From Methanolinea sp. (GTDB lineage: Archaea > Halobacteriota > Methanomicrobia > Methanomicrobiales > Methanospirillaceae), in contig CP064971.1 in the NCBI GenBank assembly GCA_016699325.1, positions 372,001 to 436,000 of the forward strand: a stretch of 64,000 nt of DNA, given 5' to 3'. The position numbers were made by a program, and so were the translations under genes. Below are positions 1 to 10,141 of this stretch, piece after piece (position 1 is the first letter of the stretch; each line of letters opens with the position of its first letter). The notes beneath the pieces were generated by a model, which had not been told where the DNA came from, did not search any database, and was given only the letters and a program-made list of their open reading frames with translations.

Positions 1-456
1 CTTCTCGATCCGCATGCTCTCCCTGACCGTGTCGATCAACTCGGTGCTGTCGATGGTCCCTTCTTCGAATGAACCGATCAGGAGTTCCTTGGCCCGATCA
101 ACAATCTTTCGTCGCTTGCTCACCCGGATATCCTCGATTGAGACAACCCTCACCCGGGCCACGCAGGGACCAACCCGGTCGATGGTCTCGAGGGAGGCGG
201 CGAGGATAGCCGTCTCGGCACGGTCGAGCGAGGATGCTATGAAGATATCCCCCCTGGTCTCGCCTTTCTTACTGGAGATCTGGACGTCGATCCTTCCGAC
301 CCGGCCCGTCCGCTGGAGATCACGGAGGTCAAGGTCTTCGCCGAGCAACCCTTCGGTCTGGCCGAAAATGGCCCCCACTACGTCGGGTTTCTCGACCACC
401 CCCTCCGCTTCGAGGTAAAGGTGAATGAGGTACTTGGTAGTATCTGATGAGTACAA
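1..456 (-). CDS. dnaG: archaeal DnaG-type primase, N-terminal part (cut by window edge)
   Basis: The minus strand reads TTKYLIH, then EKPDVVGAIFGQTEGLLG, DLDLRDLQRTGRVGRI, and later AILAASLETIDRVGPC and IEDIRVSKRRKIVDRAKELL. This is the conserved N-terminus of archaeal DnaG, upstream of its Toprim domain, which lies outside the window. Archaeal DnaG makes short RNA primers in vitro and also associates with the RNA exosome (family knowledge). I chose TTG at 456 (MYSSDTTKYLIH) because it matches the usual N-terminus and a GGGGGTG Shine-Dalgarno-like run lies about 8 nt upstream; there is no ATG in frame nearby. About 150 codons are visible. It is the last visible gene of a minus-strand series behind pyrC and a DUF167 gene. 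Confidence 0.9.
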   Translation of the reverse strand, partial: MYSSDTTKYLIHLYLEAEGVVEKPDVVGAIFGQTEGLLGEDLDLRDLQRTGRVGRIDVQISSKKGETRGDIFIASSLDRAETAILAASLETIDRVGPCVARVRVVSIEDIRVSKRRKIVDRAKELLIGSFEEGTIDSTELIDTVRESMRIEK

Positions 457-589
457 TGAAACGCACCCCCATGCATCATGCAATGTCCTGAATGCCTGAC
501 CATAGGTACTTACAAATTGACTTTCAGAGAAGATAAACTATATGATGATGCCTGAATATTTTGTAAATTATTTTACAAAGGAGATAAAT

Positions 590-913
590 TCATGCACCGT
601 CGAGCGCCGCGGTCAACCTGCCCATCACGGACCTGGGATCGGCTCCTGCGACCATGATCTTCTTGATCGAGGAGGTCTCCCCGGAGAGGATGTGTACATT
701 CATGCCAGGCACGCCGAGCGTTTCGGCTATTATGGCAATGACTTCCCGGTTCGCCCTTCCTTCCCGGGCCGGGGCCTTCACCGAACACCCGAGCGCTTTT
801 CTCCACTCGTTATAGCCGGATGGGAAGAGGGCCCGCCTCGCACCTGCAGTAACTTCGACGGTGATAACCGCTCCGTCCCCGGTTGAAGAGACGGCTGCTG
901 AAATATCGGTCAT
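590..913 (-). CDS. DUF167 (YggU/UPF0235) family protein
   Basis: A small protein of about 107 residues with the DUF167 pattern: a central RRALFPSGYNEWRKALGCSV stretch, then the conserved KAPAREGRANREV segment and ILSGETSSIKKIMVAG near the end. The family is small, basic and widely conserved; its biochemical role is unknown. ATG at 913 (MTDISAAV) is preferred. A GTG at 946 would add eleven residues (VVKAGRQITF) not usual in the family. It lies 133 nt upstream of dnaG on the same strand and about 195 nt downstream of pyrC, with its own TATA-like element in that gap. Confidence 0.8.
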   Translation of the reverse strand: MTDISAAVSSTGDGAVITVEVTAGARRALFPSGYNEWRKALGCSVKAPAREGRANREVIAIIAETLGVPGMNVHILSGETSSIKKIMVAGADPRSVMGRLTAALDGA

Positions 914-1090
914 GAACGTTATCTGTCGCCCGGCCTTAACAACCACGGGTCATCGGTGGCTGGTACCGTCCCTCTCCTGTTTTTACCCTCAGCCGGGCGG
1001 TGCCTGTCGCACAACCGGGTTGTCCCGCAGCTCATTTCCAGGTCTTCGCCAGCAGATCACCCGGGGACCTATGGCTGCGCTGTATCGGCA

Positions 1091-1103
1091 CGTATATATA
1101 TGG
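1091..1103 (-). promoter_or_regulatory. TATA-box-like element between pyrC and the DUF167 gene
   Basis: The minus strand reads CATATATATACG directly after the pyrC stop codon. Archaeal transcription would start about 25 nt downstream (near 1065), leaving a leader of 120-150 nt before the DUF167 start. The leader is not clearly coding. The assignment is inferred from sequence resemblance and position only. Confidence 0.4.
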
Positions 1104-1107
1104 GTTG

Positions 1108-2367
1108 TCAGGGATGATAACCCCTTCCCGGGAACCAGCGCGGTGCCGCTTCGATAAATTCCCCCTCCCGGTATGCGGGGGCTCCTCCCAGGATGACCTG
1201 GGAGGGGAAGACCGCGGGAAACCCTTCGTACGGGGTCCATCCTGCCCTGCTGTGGAGGTCATCGGCCGAGATGGCAATTACTTCATCTCCGTAGAGAGCG
1301 AAATCGGCCCGTTCCCCTGGCAGGAACCCGGCCCGGGGGATGCCCAGGAGGTCGGATGGCCGCCAGGAGGTCTTCTCTATCAGCGATGCCGGTGAGAACA
1401 GACCCTCCTTCATCCTGGCCAGGAGCAGGGGGAGCATGGTCTCAACGCCGGGGATTCCCGAAGGCGCGTCGCGGAACGGGACATTTTTCTCCCGGAGGGT
1501 ATGGGGGGCATGGTCAGAGGCAATTACATCGATTCGTTCCCACATCCGCCAGAGATCTCTTCGCTCTTTCTCGCTCCTGATCGGGGGATTGACCTTCCTC
1601 AGGGTATCACCGGGGATACTTTGATCTACCGAGAGGAAAAGGTGGTGGGGGGTAACTTCCCGGGATGATGACCCGGCCGCGATAACCGACCCGGCAGCGC
1701 TCAGGTGGCAGAAGTGGAGGCGGGTATGCTCTCCGTACGCCCTGGCAACCTCCCTGACGGCTTCCGTTTCTCCTTTTGCCGGCCGGTTCAGGTCATGCCC
1801 GGCAAGATCGTCCGGCCGGGCCGGGCCTGCCTTCTCGGCATGGATGGTGGCAAGAGCACCGAGCCTGCCGATCGCGGAGAGGGCTGCGGAGAGGGCGGGG
1901 GGGGAGAGGGGCTCCCCGTAGCTTGATGGCGCCATGAAGATCTCGCCAAACGCCATGGCTCCTTCACGCCAGAGGGCAATGAGATCGGTCCCCTGAGCTA
2001 CCCCGGCATTGATGGCAAAGTTGCAGAGGGAGTTCCGGCCGGCCTCCGCTACCCTGTTCCGGAACGCTTCAGGGCTGGTAAGCGGGGGGACGGTATTCGG
2101 CTGATCGACGACGACCGTCACTCCCCCGGCAAGCGCGCTCATGGTCCCGCTCTCCCAGTCTTCCTTCTCGCGCTGGATGCCGCCCCGGAAGTGCACATGC
2201 ATGTCAACGGCCCCGGGCAGGACGACCAGTCCCCGGCACGAAATGACCTGCTCTGCCGGAAGCGGCGCTCCGGTATGGCGGACGTTACCTTCCCGGATCG
2301 AGACATCGGCCACCCTGCCATCAGGGAGGGTCACATCGGCGAGGACAAGGTCGCACCTGCTGCTCAT
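1108..2367 (-). CDS. pyrC: dihydroorotase
   Basis: Cyclizes carbamoyl-aspartate to dihydroorotate in pyrimidine synthesis. The 419-residue protein has the metal-binding DMHVHFRGG motif (about residues 56-64) that marks class I dihydroorotases, the ATIHAE region, LHFCHLS and VTPHHLFL histidines, and the C-terminal VIASDHAPHT motif with the catalytic aspartate. Length is normal for the family. ATG at 2367 gives the expected N-terminus (CDLVLADVTLPDGRVADVSI). No strong Shine-Dalgarno is visible. It starts 40 nt after the RND transporter stop on the same strand, so the two may be co-transcribed, although no functional link is evident. Confidence 0.93.
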   Translation of the reverse strand: MSSRCDLVLADVTLPDGRVADVSIREGNVRHTGAPLPAEQVISCRGLVVLPGAVDMHVHFRGGIQREKEDWESGTMSALAGGVTVVVDQPNTVPPLTSPEAFRNRVAEAGRNSLCNFAINAGVAQGTDLIALWREGAMAFGEIFMAPSSYGEPLSPPALSAALSAIGRLGALATIHAEKAGPARPDDLAGHDLNRPAKGETEAVREVARAYGEHTRLHFCHLSAAGSVIAAGSSSREVTPHHLFLSVDQSIPGDTLRKVNPPIRSEKERRDLWRMWERIDVIASDHAPHTLREKNVPFRDAPSGIPGVETMLPLLLARMKEGLFSPASLIEKTSWRPSDLLGIPRAGFLPGERADFALYGDEVIAISADDLHSRAGWTPYEGFPAVFPSQVILGGAPAYREGEFIEAAPRWFPGRGYHP

Positions 2368-2407
2368 GGAAGAGATAATGGGCCGTGGTGGGAAAAAAAG
2401 TGTCCGC

Positions 2408-4648
2408 TCACTGCGGTGACTGCGCCGGGTCTTCCAGCCGCCCGATGAGGACGAGGATGGCAGGCATGACCACGATGGCTCCGATAAGCGAGAACCCCAC
2501 CGTAATCACCGTCACGAGCCCGAAGTTGCTGATTATGTTGAAGCTCGAGGCGATCAGCGCTCCAAAACCAAACACCGTTGTCAATCCCGAGACGGTGATG
2601 GCCGTACCGATCCGGCCGACCCCCTGGGTGATGGCCGGTACCAGGGCGAGGCCCCGCTCACGCTCCTCGTAGACCCGTTCCATGATCAGGATGGTGTATT
2701 CCGATGCCACGCCGATCGACATCGAACCGAGCACTGCGGTCATCGGGGTATAGTCTATCCCGAGCAGCCACATGATCAGGCCGTTCCAGCCTACGATCAT
2801 CATGATGGGGATGACGGGTATTATCGCCCGGCCAACCTTGCGGAAGACGAGGAAGAGGACACCAAAGATCAGGGCAAAGGCAAGCAGGGTCATCGTGGTC
2901 TTGCTCCGCGAAATCTCCTCGATCAGGTTGGTGAACATCTCCCCCATCCCGGTAACGGTCGCCGTTATACCCGGTGGAGGGGGGTTCCAGTCGATATCCT
3001 GGCGCACGCCGGCGATCATAGACATGGCCACCTCGTTCTCCATGTCAATGGTTGAGAACTCGATGATGGCCTCGCTGTTCCCATTGAGGTAGCGTCTCTG
3101 CTGGTCTTCTGGAATCCGGTCCATCACGGTCTTTAACTCATGATTGCCGGCCGGAAGTTTCCCTCCGTTATATTGCATAACGATATCCGCGATGCTGGCA
3201 GAGCCGGTGATCTTGTCGTTTCTCCCGGTTTCGTACTGCTGGAACCGGTACATCCAGGAGATGGTCCGGGCATCAAGGACGTTGTCGCCGCGGACGAAGA
3301 TCGGGAGCGAGGAGGTAGAACCCATGGTCCTGCTCACCTTTTTCAGGTCGATGACCGCCGGCATATCCTGGGGGACAAAAGAGTCCTCGTTGGTGTTGAT
3401 GATGATCTCCTGGTCGAGCTGGATACCCATGAATGCCAGGAGGCCACACAGGATCAGGATCGGGACCGCGCTCTTTGCCACCCGCGTGGAAACTACACCG
3501 AGGAAAGAATTGTACTTCTCGATATGGTGGGTTTTCCCGTTGCCCCCTGTCCCGGACAGGTTTTTCGGTTTATAGTTAAGGAGGATTCCAAGCGTGGGCA
3601 CTGTTACCAGGGCCATGGAGTAGCATGAAACCACCCCGATGATGCAGAGCACTCCGAAATCACGGAGCATCGGGATCGGGGAGACCATCATGGCCAGGAA
3701 TCCCATGGAGGTAGCGATCATCGCGTAGAGCACGGCGGGGCCGGCCCTGGTGATGGTGGTCCTTGCCGCTTCCTGCGTCGACACGGACCGTGCTTCTTCA
3801 TCGAACCGGGAATGGAACTGGATGGCATAATCGATCCCGATCCCGATCAGGACCGGAAAAGCAGCGATGGCGACCATGCTGATCTGCATACCGGCAAGGC
3901 TCATGACGCCGAAGGTAAGTACCAGCCCTGATGCAACGATGCCGACCGACAAAAACCGGTAAGTCATGTGGGAGAAGAGCAACCCGACCGCTACCACCAT
4001 CAGCACCATGGCGATGAGGATCAACCGGCCCATGGATGACCCAATCTCCCCCATCATCTGCTGCTGGAAGGCAGCGTTCCCGGTGACCGTGACTTCGATG
4101 CCGGGAGGCGGATTCGATACGGCGATTATGGATTCAAAGTTCCTGACAGCGGCTGCCTGTGATTCCTGCGAGAGCCCTGGCTCAAGGGCGATGACGGAGA
4201 TGGTCATCAGGTTTGACGGGACGTAGCGTTCCACGGTACTGGCCGGGACCCCTTCGAGCGCCATCGCGACCTCGGCCTTCGATCCCGGTATCGTTCCGTC
4301 CCTCATCTGTTTCACAAGGTCGACGATCCCTGATACGCCGGCCACGTACCGTTCATCCTCGAGGTCCCGGTGCAGCCGGTCGGTATAGGCCAGGACATCG
4401 GGGTTGAGGATGTCATCGCTCTCGATGATGAGCATGATGCTGTCGGACTGGAACGTGCGGGAGTATTTGTCAAGAAGCATCCCCCGTTCGGTGTCCTTGT
4501 CGATGTAGGTTTCCGAGCCGGTCTGCATGGTGATCATCGTGGTACCGACAAGGGCGAAGGCCATCAGTACCGCAACTGCCGCAATCACTACACGGGGCCG
4601 GCCGGTGACCGCTCCGGCAAGGAGATCAAACGGGTTTTTAAAGGCCAT
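2408..4648 (-). CDS. RND superfamily exporter (HAE3/MMPL-like)
   Basis: A 746-residue polytopic membrane protein with the duplicated RND layout: one N-terminal membrane segment (about 17-40), a large outer loop with DKDTERGMLLDKYSRTF, then five closely packed segments including FPVLIGIGIDYAIQFHSRF. A second copy follows, with VLGSMSIGVASEYTILIMERV and a final hydrophobic block. The GIDYAIQFHSR motif is typical of the archaeal and actinobacterial MMPL/HAE3 branch, which exports lipids or hydrophobic compounds using proton flow; the substrate here is unknown. There is no partner membrane-fusion protein nearby. A possible TATA element (CATTTATCA) lies about 30 nt upstream. Confidence 0.88.
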   Translation of the reverse strand: MAFKNPFDLLAGAVTGRPRVVIAAVAVLMAFALVGTTMITMQTGSETYIDKDTERGMLLDKYSRTFQSDSIMLIIESDDILNPDVLAYTDRLHRDLEDERYVAGVSGIVDLVKQMRDGTIPGSKAEVAMALEGVPASTVERYVPSNLMTISVIALEPGLSQESQAAAVRNFESIIAVSNPPPGIEVTVTGNAAFQQQMMGEIGSSMGRLILIAMVLMVVAVGLLFSHMTYRFLSVGIVASGLVLTFGVMSLAGMQISMVAIAAFPVLIGIGIDYAIQFHSRFDEEARSVSTQEAARTTITRAGPAVLYAMIATSMGFLAMMVSPIPMLRDFGVLCIIGVVSCYSMALVTVPTLGILLNYKPKNLSGTGGNGKTHHIEKYNSFLGVVSTRVAKSAVPILILCGLLAFMGIQLDQEIIINTNEDSFVPQDMPAVIDLKKVSRTMGSTSSLPIFVRGDNVLDARTISWMYRFQQYETGRNDKITGSASIADIVMQYNGGKLPAGNHELKTVMDRIPEDQQRRYLNGNSEAIIEFSTIDMENEVAMSMIAGVRQDIDWNPPPPGITATVTGMGEMFTNLIEEISRSKTTMTLLAFALIFGVLFLVFRKVGRAIIPVIPIMMIVGWNGLIMWLLGIDYTPMTAVLGSMSIGVASEYTILIMERVYEERERGLALVPAITQGVGRIGTAITVSGLTTVFGFGALIASSFNIISNFGLVTVITVGFSLIGAIVVMPAILVLIGRLEDPAQSPQ

Positions 4649-5293
4649 TCGTGCTCACAGGTTGGCAGGGCTGGCTGATAAATGATTTGTTGTGAATGAG
4701 ACAACATGCTGGAGCTGACCGGCGATTCCTTGATAGCAGCACAGGAAGGCGGTCCTGGGGGGATGCCGGCTATATTCAGGGACCTGGAGGTGATTTTCCG
4801 GGGCCGTGCCGGCCGCCCGGGAAAGGGTCTGCCCTGTCCGCCACTCCATACCGCCGTCGGGAATGGAGGGAGCTCTCCGTAGGGAGATGTCCTGCCTCCT
4901 CCATACCAGCCTGGCACCAGCGGTGGTGCGCATCCCGCCATATCTATTCTTCCCGTGATTACCGGGGTCCTGGTCCAGTTCAACCCTGGTCGCCCCTGTG
5001 GCAGCCCAGGCCACGTCCCGCGGGTAGAGCACTTCGCCGGCCCGATCATCGAGCAGCAGTGAAGGATCGCCGGGCATGCTCAACCATTACCGGCAGTTCC
5101 CCGGCGGACGCATTTCCGGGAGGGTTGCCGCGGATCGCCGGTAAAGAGGGGTATCCCGGGTCACGGATAAGATGAGGGGTGAGTCTTCGTTCGGAACCAT
5201 CTCAACCGATCTTTTCTTCCATATCGAGCATGAAGAGAAAATTGCCGGGCAGATTCACGGTGTGTGCCATAGAAGAGGGGGTGCTCGCGGGAG
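4649..5293. other. about 640 bp without a supported gene
   Basis: Both strands have open frames here (for example minus 5083-4655 beginning MSMPGDPSLLLDD), but none shows a recognizable family, a plausible Shine-Dalgarno or consistent codon use. The frames drift into proline/arginine-rich composition typical of GC-rich noncoding DNA. The part next to 4649 probably holds the promoter of the RND gene. The stretch lies between the RND gene and a fwdB fragment, so it may be decayed sequence. Confidence 0.5.
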
Positions 5294-5362
5294 GATACGG
5301 ACCTCAAGGTCGTCGCAAAGAGTCCCGCAGAAGGGACAGAGCACATCCGTAACTGACCGCAA
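5294..5362 (-). pseudogene. fwdB: 5' fragment of fwdB (formylmethanofuran dehydrogenase subunit B)
   Basis: The minus strand encodes RSVTDVLCPFCGTLCDDLEV followed by RI, then switches to unrelated proline-rich sequence (LPRAPPLLWHTP) and a stop. The CPFCGTLCDDLEV string is the characteristic N-terminus of FwdB/FmdB, which carries the molybdopterin/tungstopterin active site in the first step of methanogenesis from CO2; the cysteines bind an iron-sulfur cluster. Only about 20 of some 430 codons are present and no continuation is seen in any frame downstream, so this is a truncated copy. A TTG at 5362 is the nearest in-frame start. It overlaps, in another frame, an unidentified open frame at 5304-5573. 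Confidence 0.65.
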
Positions 5363-5573
5363 GGGCGCGATCGAGGTGGAAGACGAGTGCCTCAAAACTC
5401 CCCCACGCTTCATGGTCTGACAGGAATGCGGGATTCCCGGTGGCGTGCTGGATATCCTCCCCGTATTGCCGGTAAAAATCGATGGCGTTTTCGTTCTTTC
5501 CCGCCCGGTCTTTTGCACTGCAGAGGCGTCGGTGGAAATCACTCCTGAACGTATCGGGGAAGCCCGTGAAAAT
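5304..5573 (-). other. unidentified minus-strand open frame overlapping the fwdB fragment
   Basis: This frame runs without stops and reads naturally as protein: FTGFPDTFRSDFHRRLC, then ENAIDFYRQYGEDIQHATGN, then FLSDHEAWGSFEALVFHLDR, ending SLLRDSLRRP. No ATG, GTG or TTG start is available, and a GGAAG stretch precedes an ATT at 5573. I recognise no family. It may be the 3' end of a decayed gene once located upstream of fwdB, with the fwdB start inside its tail. Alternatively it is a chance frame. Confidence 0.3.
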
Positions 5574-5616
5574 TCTTCCGGAATGATAAAAAGATCGCAG
5601 AAGAAACGGTACTGGT

Positions 5617-6336
5617 GTGATACTGACCCGGCTCTGCCTGCTCCATGACAGGTTCCCGGAGTGGCACCGCTATCCTTTCAATCTTGAGATATTCAGGAAG
5701 ACGGACTGCATCGGGTTTTCCCGGCCGGTTACTTTCTTTATCGGGGAGAATGGAACCGGGAAGTCCACCCTGCTGTCGGCCATTGCCCGGAAGAGCGGCA
5801 TCCACATCTGGGAGGAACACCAGAGGGTGCGGTACCACCACAATCCCCACGAGGACGATCTCTACCGTTACCTTGCGTTCGAAGGGGATGGCGGGGAGTC
5901 CCGGGGATCGTTTTTTGCATCCGAGATCTTCCGCCACTTCGCCGAAGCCCTGGACGAATGGGCGGTCGCCGACCCGGAATCGCTGAAATATTTCGGGGAC
6001 GCTTCCCTGCTTGAGCGGTCCCATGGGCAGTCCCACATGACTTTCTTCGAGAACCGGTTCAGGATACCAGGCCTGTACCTCCTCGACGAACCCGAAAATG
6101 CCCTCTCGCCCCGGATGCAGCTCGAACTCCTGCGGCTGTTCCGCAGGACCACGGCAACCGGCTCGGTCCAGTTCATTATCGCTACCCACTCCCCAATCCT
6201 CCTCGCCTACCCGGACGCAGAGATCTACAGCTTCGATTCTGCACCGCTCCGGAAGGTCGTGTACGAAGAGACGGAGTACTTCCGGATCTACCGGGACTTC
6301 CTCAATAACCGCGATCGGTTCCTCGATGAACTCTAG
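5617..6336 (+). CDS. AAA/ABC-type ATPase (COG3910-like)
   Basis: A 239-residue soluble ATPase with Walker A GENGTGKST (about residues 42-50), a signature-like region replaced by SHGQSHM, and Walker B LYLLDEPENALSP (about 150-162), followed by the H-loop IATHSPIL. This layout fits the stand-alone predicted ATPase family COG3910, related to RecF/SMC-type and OLD ATPases; the role is not known. There is no transmembrane partner nearby, so a transporter role is unlikely. GTG at 5617 gives MILTRLCLLHDRFPEWHRYP, an N-terminus usual for the family. It stands alone on the plus strand next to the fwdB fragment, in the accessory region. Confidence 0.82.
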   Translation: MILTRLCLLHDRFPEWHRYPFNLEIFRKTDCIGFSRPVTFFIGENGTGKSTLLSAIARKSGIHIWEEHQRVRYHHNPHEDDLYRYLAFEGDGGESRGSFFASEIFRHFAEALDEWAVADPESLKYFGDASLLERSHGQSHMTFFENRFRIPGLYLLDEPENALSPRMQLELLRLFRRTTATGSVQFIIATHSPILLAYPDAEIYSFDSAPLRKVVYEETEYFRIYRDFLNNRDRFLDEL

Positions 6337-7223
6337 GTACTGCCGGACCGGTGCCTGGAGATGCGACCCGCGCCTCCCTTCCTGTGCGTCACTCGGGAAT
6401 GTCCCGCCTCCCGGACGGTGGCGCCCAGGATTGGCCTGTTTGAGTCCGGGAATGATATCATTGGGCTGCTGTCGAGGTGGACCGGGAAACAGGGGGATGG
6501 TAGTGATCTGTCGGTCGGCATTGACGAGACCCGGGGGGTTTGGCGGGGTGCGGCGGGCGTTATGGTAGATCGTCGCCTGGTTTTATCCATTGGATATTTT
6601 CCCGGGGGGAGTATCATTGAACATATTGCCACCGGTTGTACCCTGCGAGCGACAGGGAGCAGATAACAGTAGAAAATGAAGCGGGAACAACATAATTGGT
6701 CAAATATATAACAGGCCATATAGATTATCGGGACACGGGTCCTTGAACGAAATCGGGCCCTGTTTTACGTTTATTCTTCCCGCCTTCACGCATCTGAGGG
6801 TCTCTTGGAGGGTGATGGCGTTCACACCCCCACTAATTAGGCGCAATTTTCAGTTATTCTTTCAAATTAAAGGAAAACAGGGGTTAAAAAATCTGCTCTT
6901 TACCGGGCCGGGAACCAGGGGTGGGCGGGGGATGGATGATGCACTGGAACATGGGGAGAATTTGTCCAGGAATGAGAATATGAGAACTTTTCTGGATCGA
7001 CGGAGGGATGGTGAAAACGAACATGTTAGGGCGGGGAGGAGCCCGGTCCATAGGGTGAGAGAGGGGGATACTTACCTATCCCCCGGCGCGATGGAAGGGC
7101 GGGGGAGTGGGTATTAAATTATCAGAAGAATCGCCGACATTCCTCTCTTCTCATCCAAATTTTTGAAAAAGACCTATTCGGAACATCAACAAGCCAACGT
7201 TCTTCATATTTATTCTTATAATT
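6337..7223. other. about 890 bp without a supported gene
   Basis: After the ATPase stop there is no clear terminator. A TATA-like AAATATATAAC lies at about 6704-6714 and would start a plus-strand transcript near 6740, just before a TTG-initiated 124-codon frame (6743-7117). That frame lacks any recognisable motif and looks low in information. A local AT-rich patch (about 6830-6890) interrupts GC-rich sequence. I see no repeats, RNA gene or transposon end. Confidence 0.4.
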
Positions 7224-10103
7224 TTAGGAGGTTTCAACCTTCAGAATTTCAGAGCAGCTCGTGTAAATTATTTTCCTGAATTGTTCAATATCCGGGTTTA
7301 ATTCAATAAATTCGTTAGTTTCAGTAAAATACACATATATCTTTACTTTTTCTCCCGTTATCGACTCCGCAGCCATTTTGTAGAGGGCCATCTGTAGATC
7401 ATACTTTCCTTCATTCCCGGGTTTTCCGGTTTTGTAATCAATTACGGCCCACCCATCTCTGTTATGCACGAGGAGGTCAATATATCCCTGGATTCTGAAT
7501 CCTTCCAATTGTATTAAAAAGGGAAATTCGACATAGTTTTGATCGCTTTCTCTCACTAAAGGAGAGGATCTGAACCTTTCATAGAGTGACTGATAATGCT
7601 CAATGTCCTCCCTCTTTACAGGAAGGCCACGAGACCGAAGGACCGATTCGGGAGGGATCCCCGAAAAGATTTCGTGGAGAATTTGTCCTTCTGTCCAAGG
7701 TCGTTTCTCAAGAATCGAGGCTTCTAACGACTGCCTGTCAGGGATTTTTCGAATATATTTCTCCATATGTTCAACGGGAGATAGGAGGTAGAGTTCGATT
7801 TCGGTTGGACTGAATGTGCGTTCCGATCTTTCTGCTGTAGGGCTGTATTGTTTAAGATCATTAAACGAACGCGTATCAATCTCTTTCGGAACGATTATCT
7901 CTCTCTGTCCGGCGGTGAATGAAGACCCATCTCCCCATTTCACTCTGGAAACCCTGAGGGACAATTCCGGAATTCCTTGGAAATCGTATGATTCACCCTC
8001 TTCAGGAATACCGAATTGCAGGTGGCCGAGGAGCATTTGCATTCGGCTCGTGTACTCATTGGGATTCTCCGGTACGCGATCGGGATCGATGACAGTCCCC
8101 GAAAGGATGAGATGGTCCTTTGCCCGGGTTGCTGCAACATAGAAGAGCCGCTTGTATTCCGCGAAGCCCTTTTGCCGATTGATGTAATCAATCAGTGAAA
8201 GCGGCGGGGATGTCTCCAATTCACCATCTGTATCCATGGATGGAATCTTAATCCCAAGCCCAAGAGAATAATCGACCTTGATAGGATCAGAATTATTTCC
8301 CATCGACTCGGACAAGCGGGGAATCCATACGATCGGAAATTCCAGCCCCTTCGATCCGTGCACGGTCATGACGGTGATGACATCCTCATCGGACTCAGGT
8401 TCGGCTTCACCCTCCTTTTCTTCGTTATCGATAAGCAGCGTGAGGTCTCTGACCAGCTGATCGACCGTATAGAAACCGAGATGTTCTTTCTCCCTGACAT
8501 ATTCGCAGATTTTTTCCAGGTTTGCGATCTTTTGGATCCCATCTGGAAGGGCGGAATATACAAGGAAAATATCTGTATCGTCAATGATTTGCTGAAGTAG
8601 AATGGAGGGGGGAAGACGGCGCACTTCATCGAGCCAACCGGAAAGGATTGATGTGTGTCTTTGCATTCGGTCGTCCCGTGAAGCCGCAAGATGGTTGTAG
8701 AGTCCCTCCCCCCGCCCTTTGGAGATTGTGAAGAGATCGGCATCGGAGAGCCCGAAATAGGGAGATCTCAATACCCCGTAGAGAGCGATGTCATCGGACG
8801 GATTGCAGAGGAACGACAGGACATTAAAGAGGTCGATCACCTCTTCGGTTTGGTAAAACCCGATACCCCCATGCACCCTGAACGGAATCTCCTGTTTTGA
8901 GAGCGCGGAGAGGAGATAAAGGAGGTGCGTCCGGGTCTCAATCAATAGTGCAATATCCCGATAGGTCGGAGCCCTTGGGGCATCTAGGTGTTCTCCTTCC
9001 TCATCCCAGTACACTACCTTCTCCCCATTTCGCACCAGATGCCGGATTCCCCGTGCCAGCGATTCGAATTCCAGAATTGCGGATAGAAGCGAGGATTTTC
9101 CTTCCGGAGTAAAAATCAGTTCGACTGAACCGAGGTCGCGTTCCCTTTTCTTTATTGGGCATATTCTCTCGTAGGAAAAGTCCCAGGGATTTCCCGTATC
9201 AGTGAAAATTCTCCCAAACAGACCGTTTACGAAATTGATTATTGATGGAGTGCTCCTAAAGTTTTCATCGAGAGGGATCTCCTCCCCCCCCCATCGTTCG
9301 ATAGTATCTCTTACCTGTTTAAATTGGGTGACATCGGCATCGCGGAACAGGTAAATAGACTGTTTCGGATCTCCAACTACGAAGAGTTTCTTGGGATTTT
9401 CCTCTCCGAACGAGAGGACTTTCAGGATAATACCGTTCTGGACGGGATCAGTGTCTTGGAATTCATCCACCATGATAAACCGATAGCGCTTGTTGAGGAT
9501 GTCCCCAATTGATGGATGGGCTTGTATCGTTCGGTATGCGATATCTATCATGTCCGTGTAATCGATCATTCCCATTTTGCGTTTCTCTTGCTCGACATAG
9601 CGTTCGAACGAAGAGTATGTGGTATAAAGAGCTCTGATCAGATCAAGGGTGACCTCCATAGCCGGAGAGCCGGGATCGAGATTTATTGTGAGAATATCTA
9701 TGGGGAGTGCTTTAACGGTCACACTCACGATAATATACGATTTTCGGAGGTCTTCCAGATGGCCCCCAAATACCTTTTTACTCCCCATATTCGTCCTTCC
9801 GCCCTTGGTTGTGGCAAGTGCCGCCAGAGCTCCGCACACTTGGTCGGTAGAACTGGCGGAGAGGACGTCATCAAGGTACGTACCGATTTGGTCGAGATAC
9901 CTGGTGGCCGCGTCCGCTTCACCTCCGTAACCCGCTGCAAGCTCCGAAAGAGAGCGGAGAGCGGCCATAAAATCCTCATTGGTGCGAAGTGAATCAATCA
10001 ATTGTTGCCGGATGGACTCTAAGGAAGCCCGCCAGTCCTCGATGACGCCATCAGGATCCGATTCGAAAGACGTGAAAAATGATCGGGCGATATGGCGTTT
10101 TCT
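7224..10103 (-). pseudogene. addA: addA-like helicase-nuclease, 3' part (gene split by insertion sequences)
   Basis: C-terminal 959 residues of a UvrD/RecB-type helicase with a RecB-like nuclease. Visible motifs in order: FIMVDEFQDTDPVQ (motif II), LFVVGDPKQSIYLFRDADV (III), LDENFRS (IV), VMTVHGSKGLEFPIVWIPRL (V), RLFYVAATRAKDHLILSG (VI), then the nuclease domain with GQILHEIFSGI, GYIDLLVHNRDGWAVIDYKTG and DLQMALYK. AddA with AddB resects double-strand breaks. The Walker A part lies at 13407-13905, beyond a 3.3-kb insertion. Joining the halves across one copy of the TTCT duplication gives ETLYRKRHIARSFFTSFE in one frame, so the gene was intact before insertion. It could only be expressed separately as a fragment lacking the ATP-binding motif. 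Confidence 0.88.
10100..10103. repeat. 4-bp target-site duplication (TTCT), left copy
   Basis: TTCT directly precedes the left inverted repeat of the outer insertion sequence and recurs immediately after its right end at 13407-13410. Removing the element and one copy restores the addA reading frame, which confirms the boundaries. Confidence 0.85.
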
Positions 10104-10117
10104 ACCTGACTTCGCCA
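10104..10117 (+). repeat. left terminal inverted repeat of the outer insertion sequence
   Basis: ACCTGACTTCGCCA; matches the reverse complement of 13393-13406 at 13 of 14 positions. It abuts the TTCT target duplicate. Confidence 0.8.
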
Positions 10118-10141
10118 GAAGAAGGATGAGAAGGTAGTGTT

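Noticed and set aside
956..1070. A 38-codon minus-strand frame (MSCGTTRLCDRH) between pyrC and the DUF167 gene
   Set aside because: No conserved pattern and no Shine-Dalgarno; more likely leader sequence.
6743..7117. A 124-codon plus-strand gene starting with TTG after a TATA-like element
   Set aside because: No family motif, poor codon coherence and no Shine-Dalgarno; kept only as a note in the intergenic entry.
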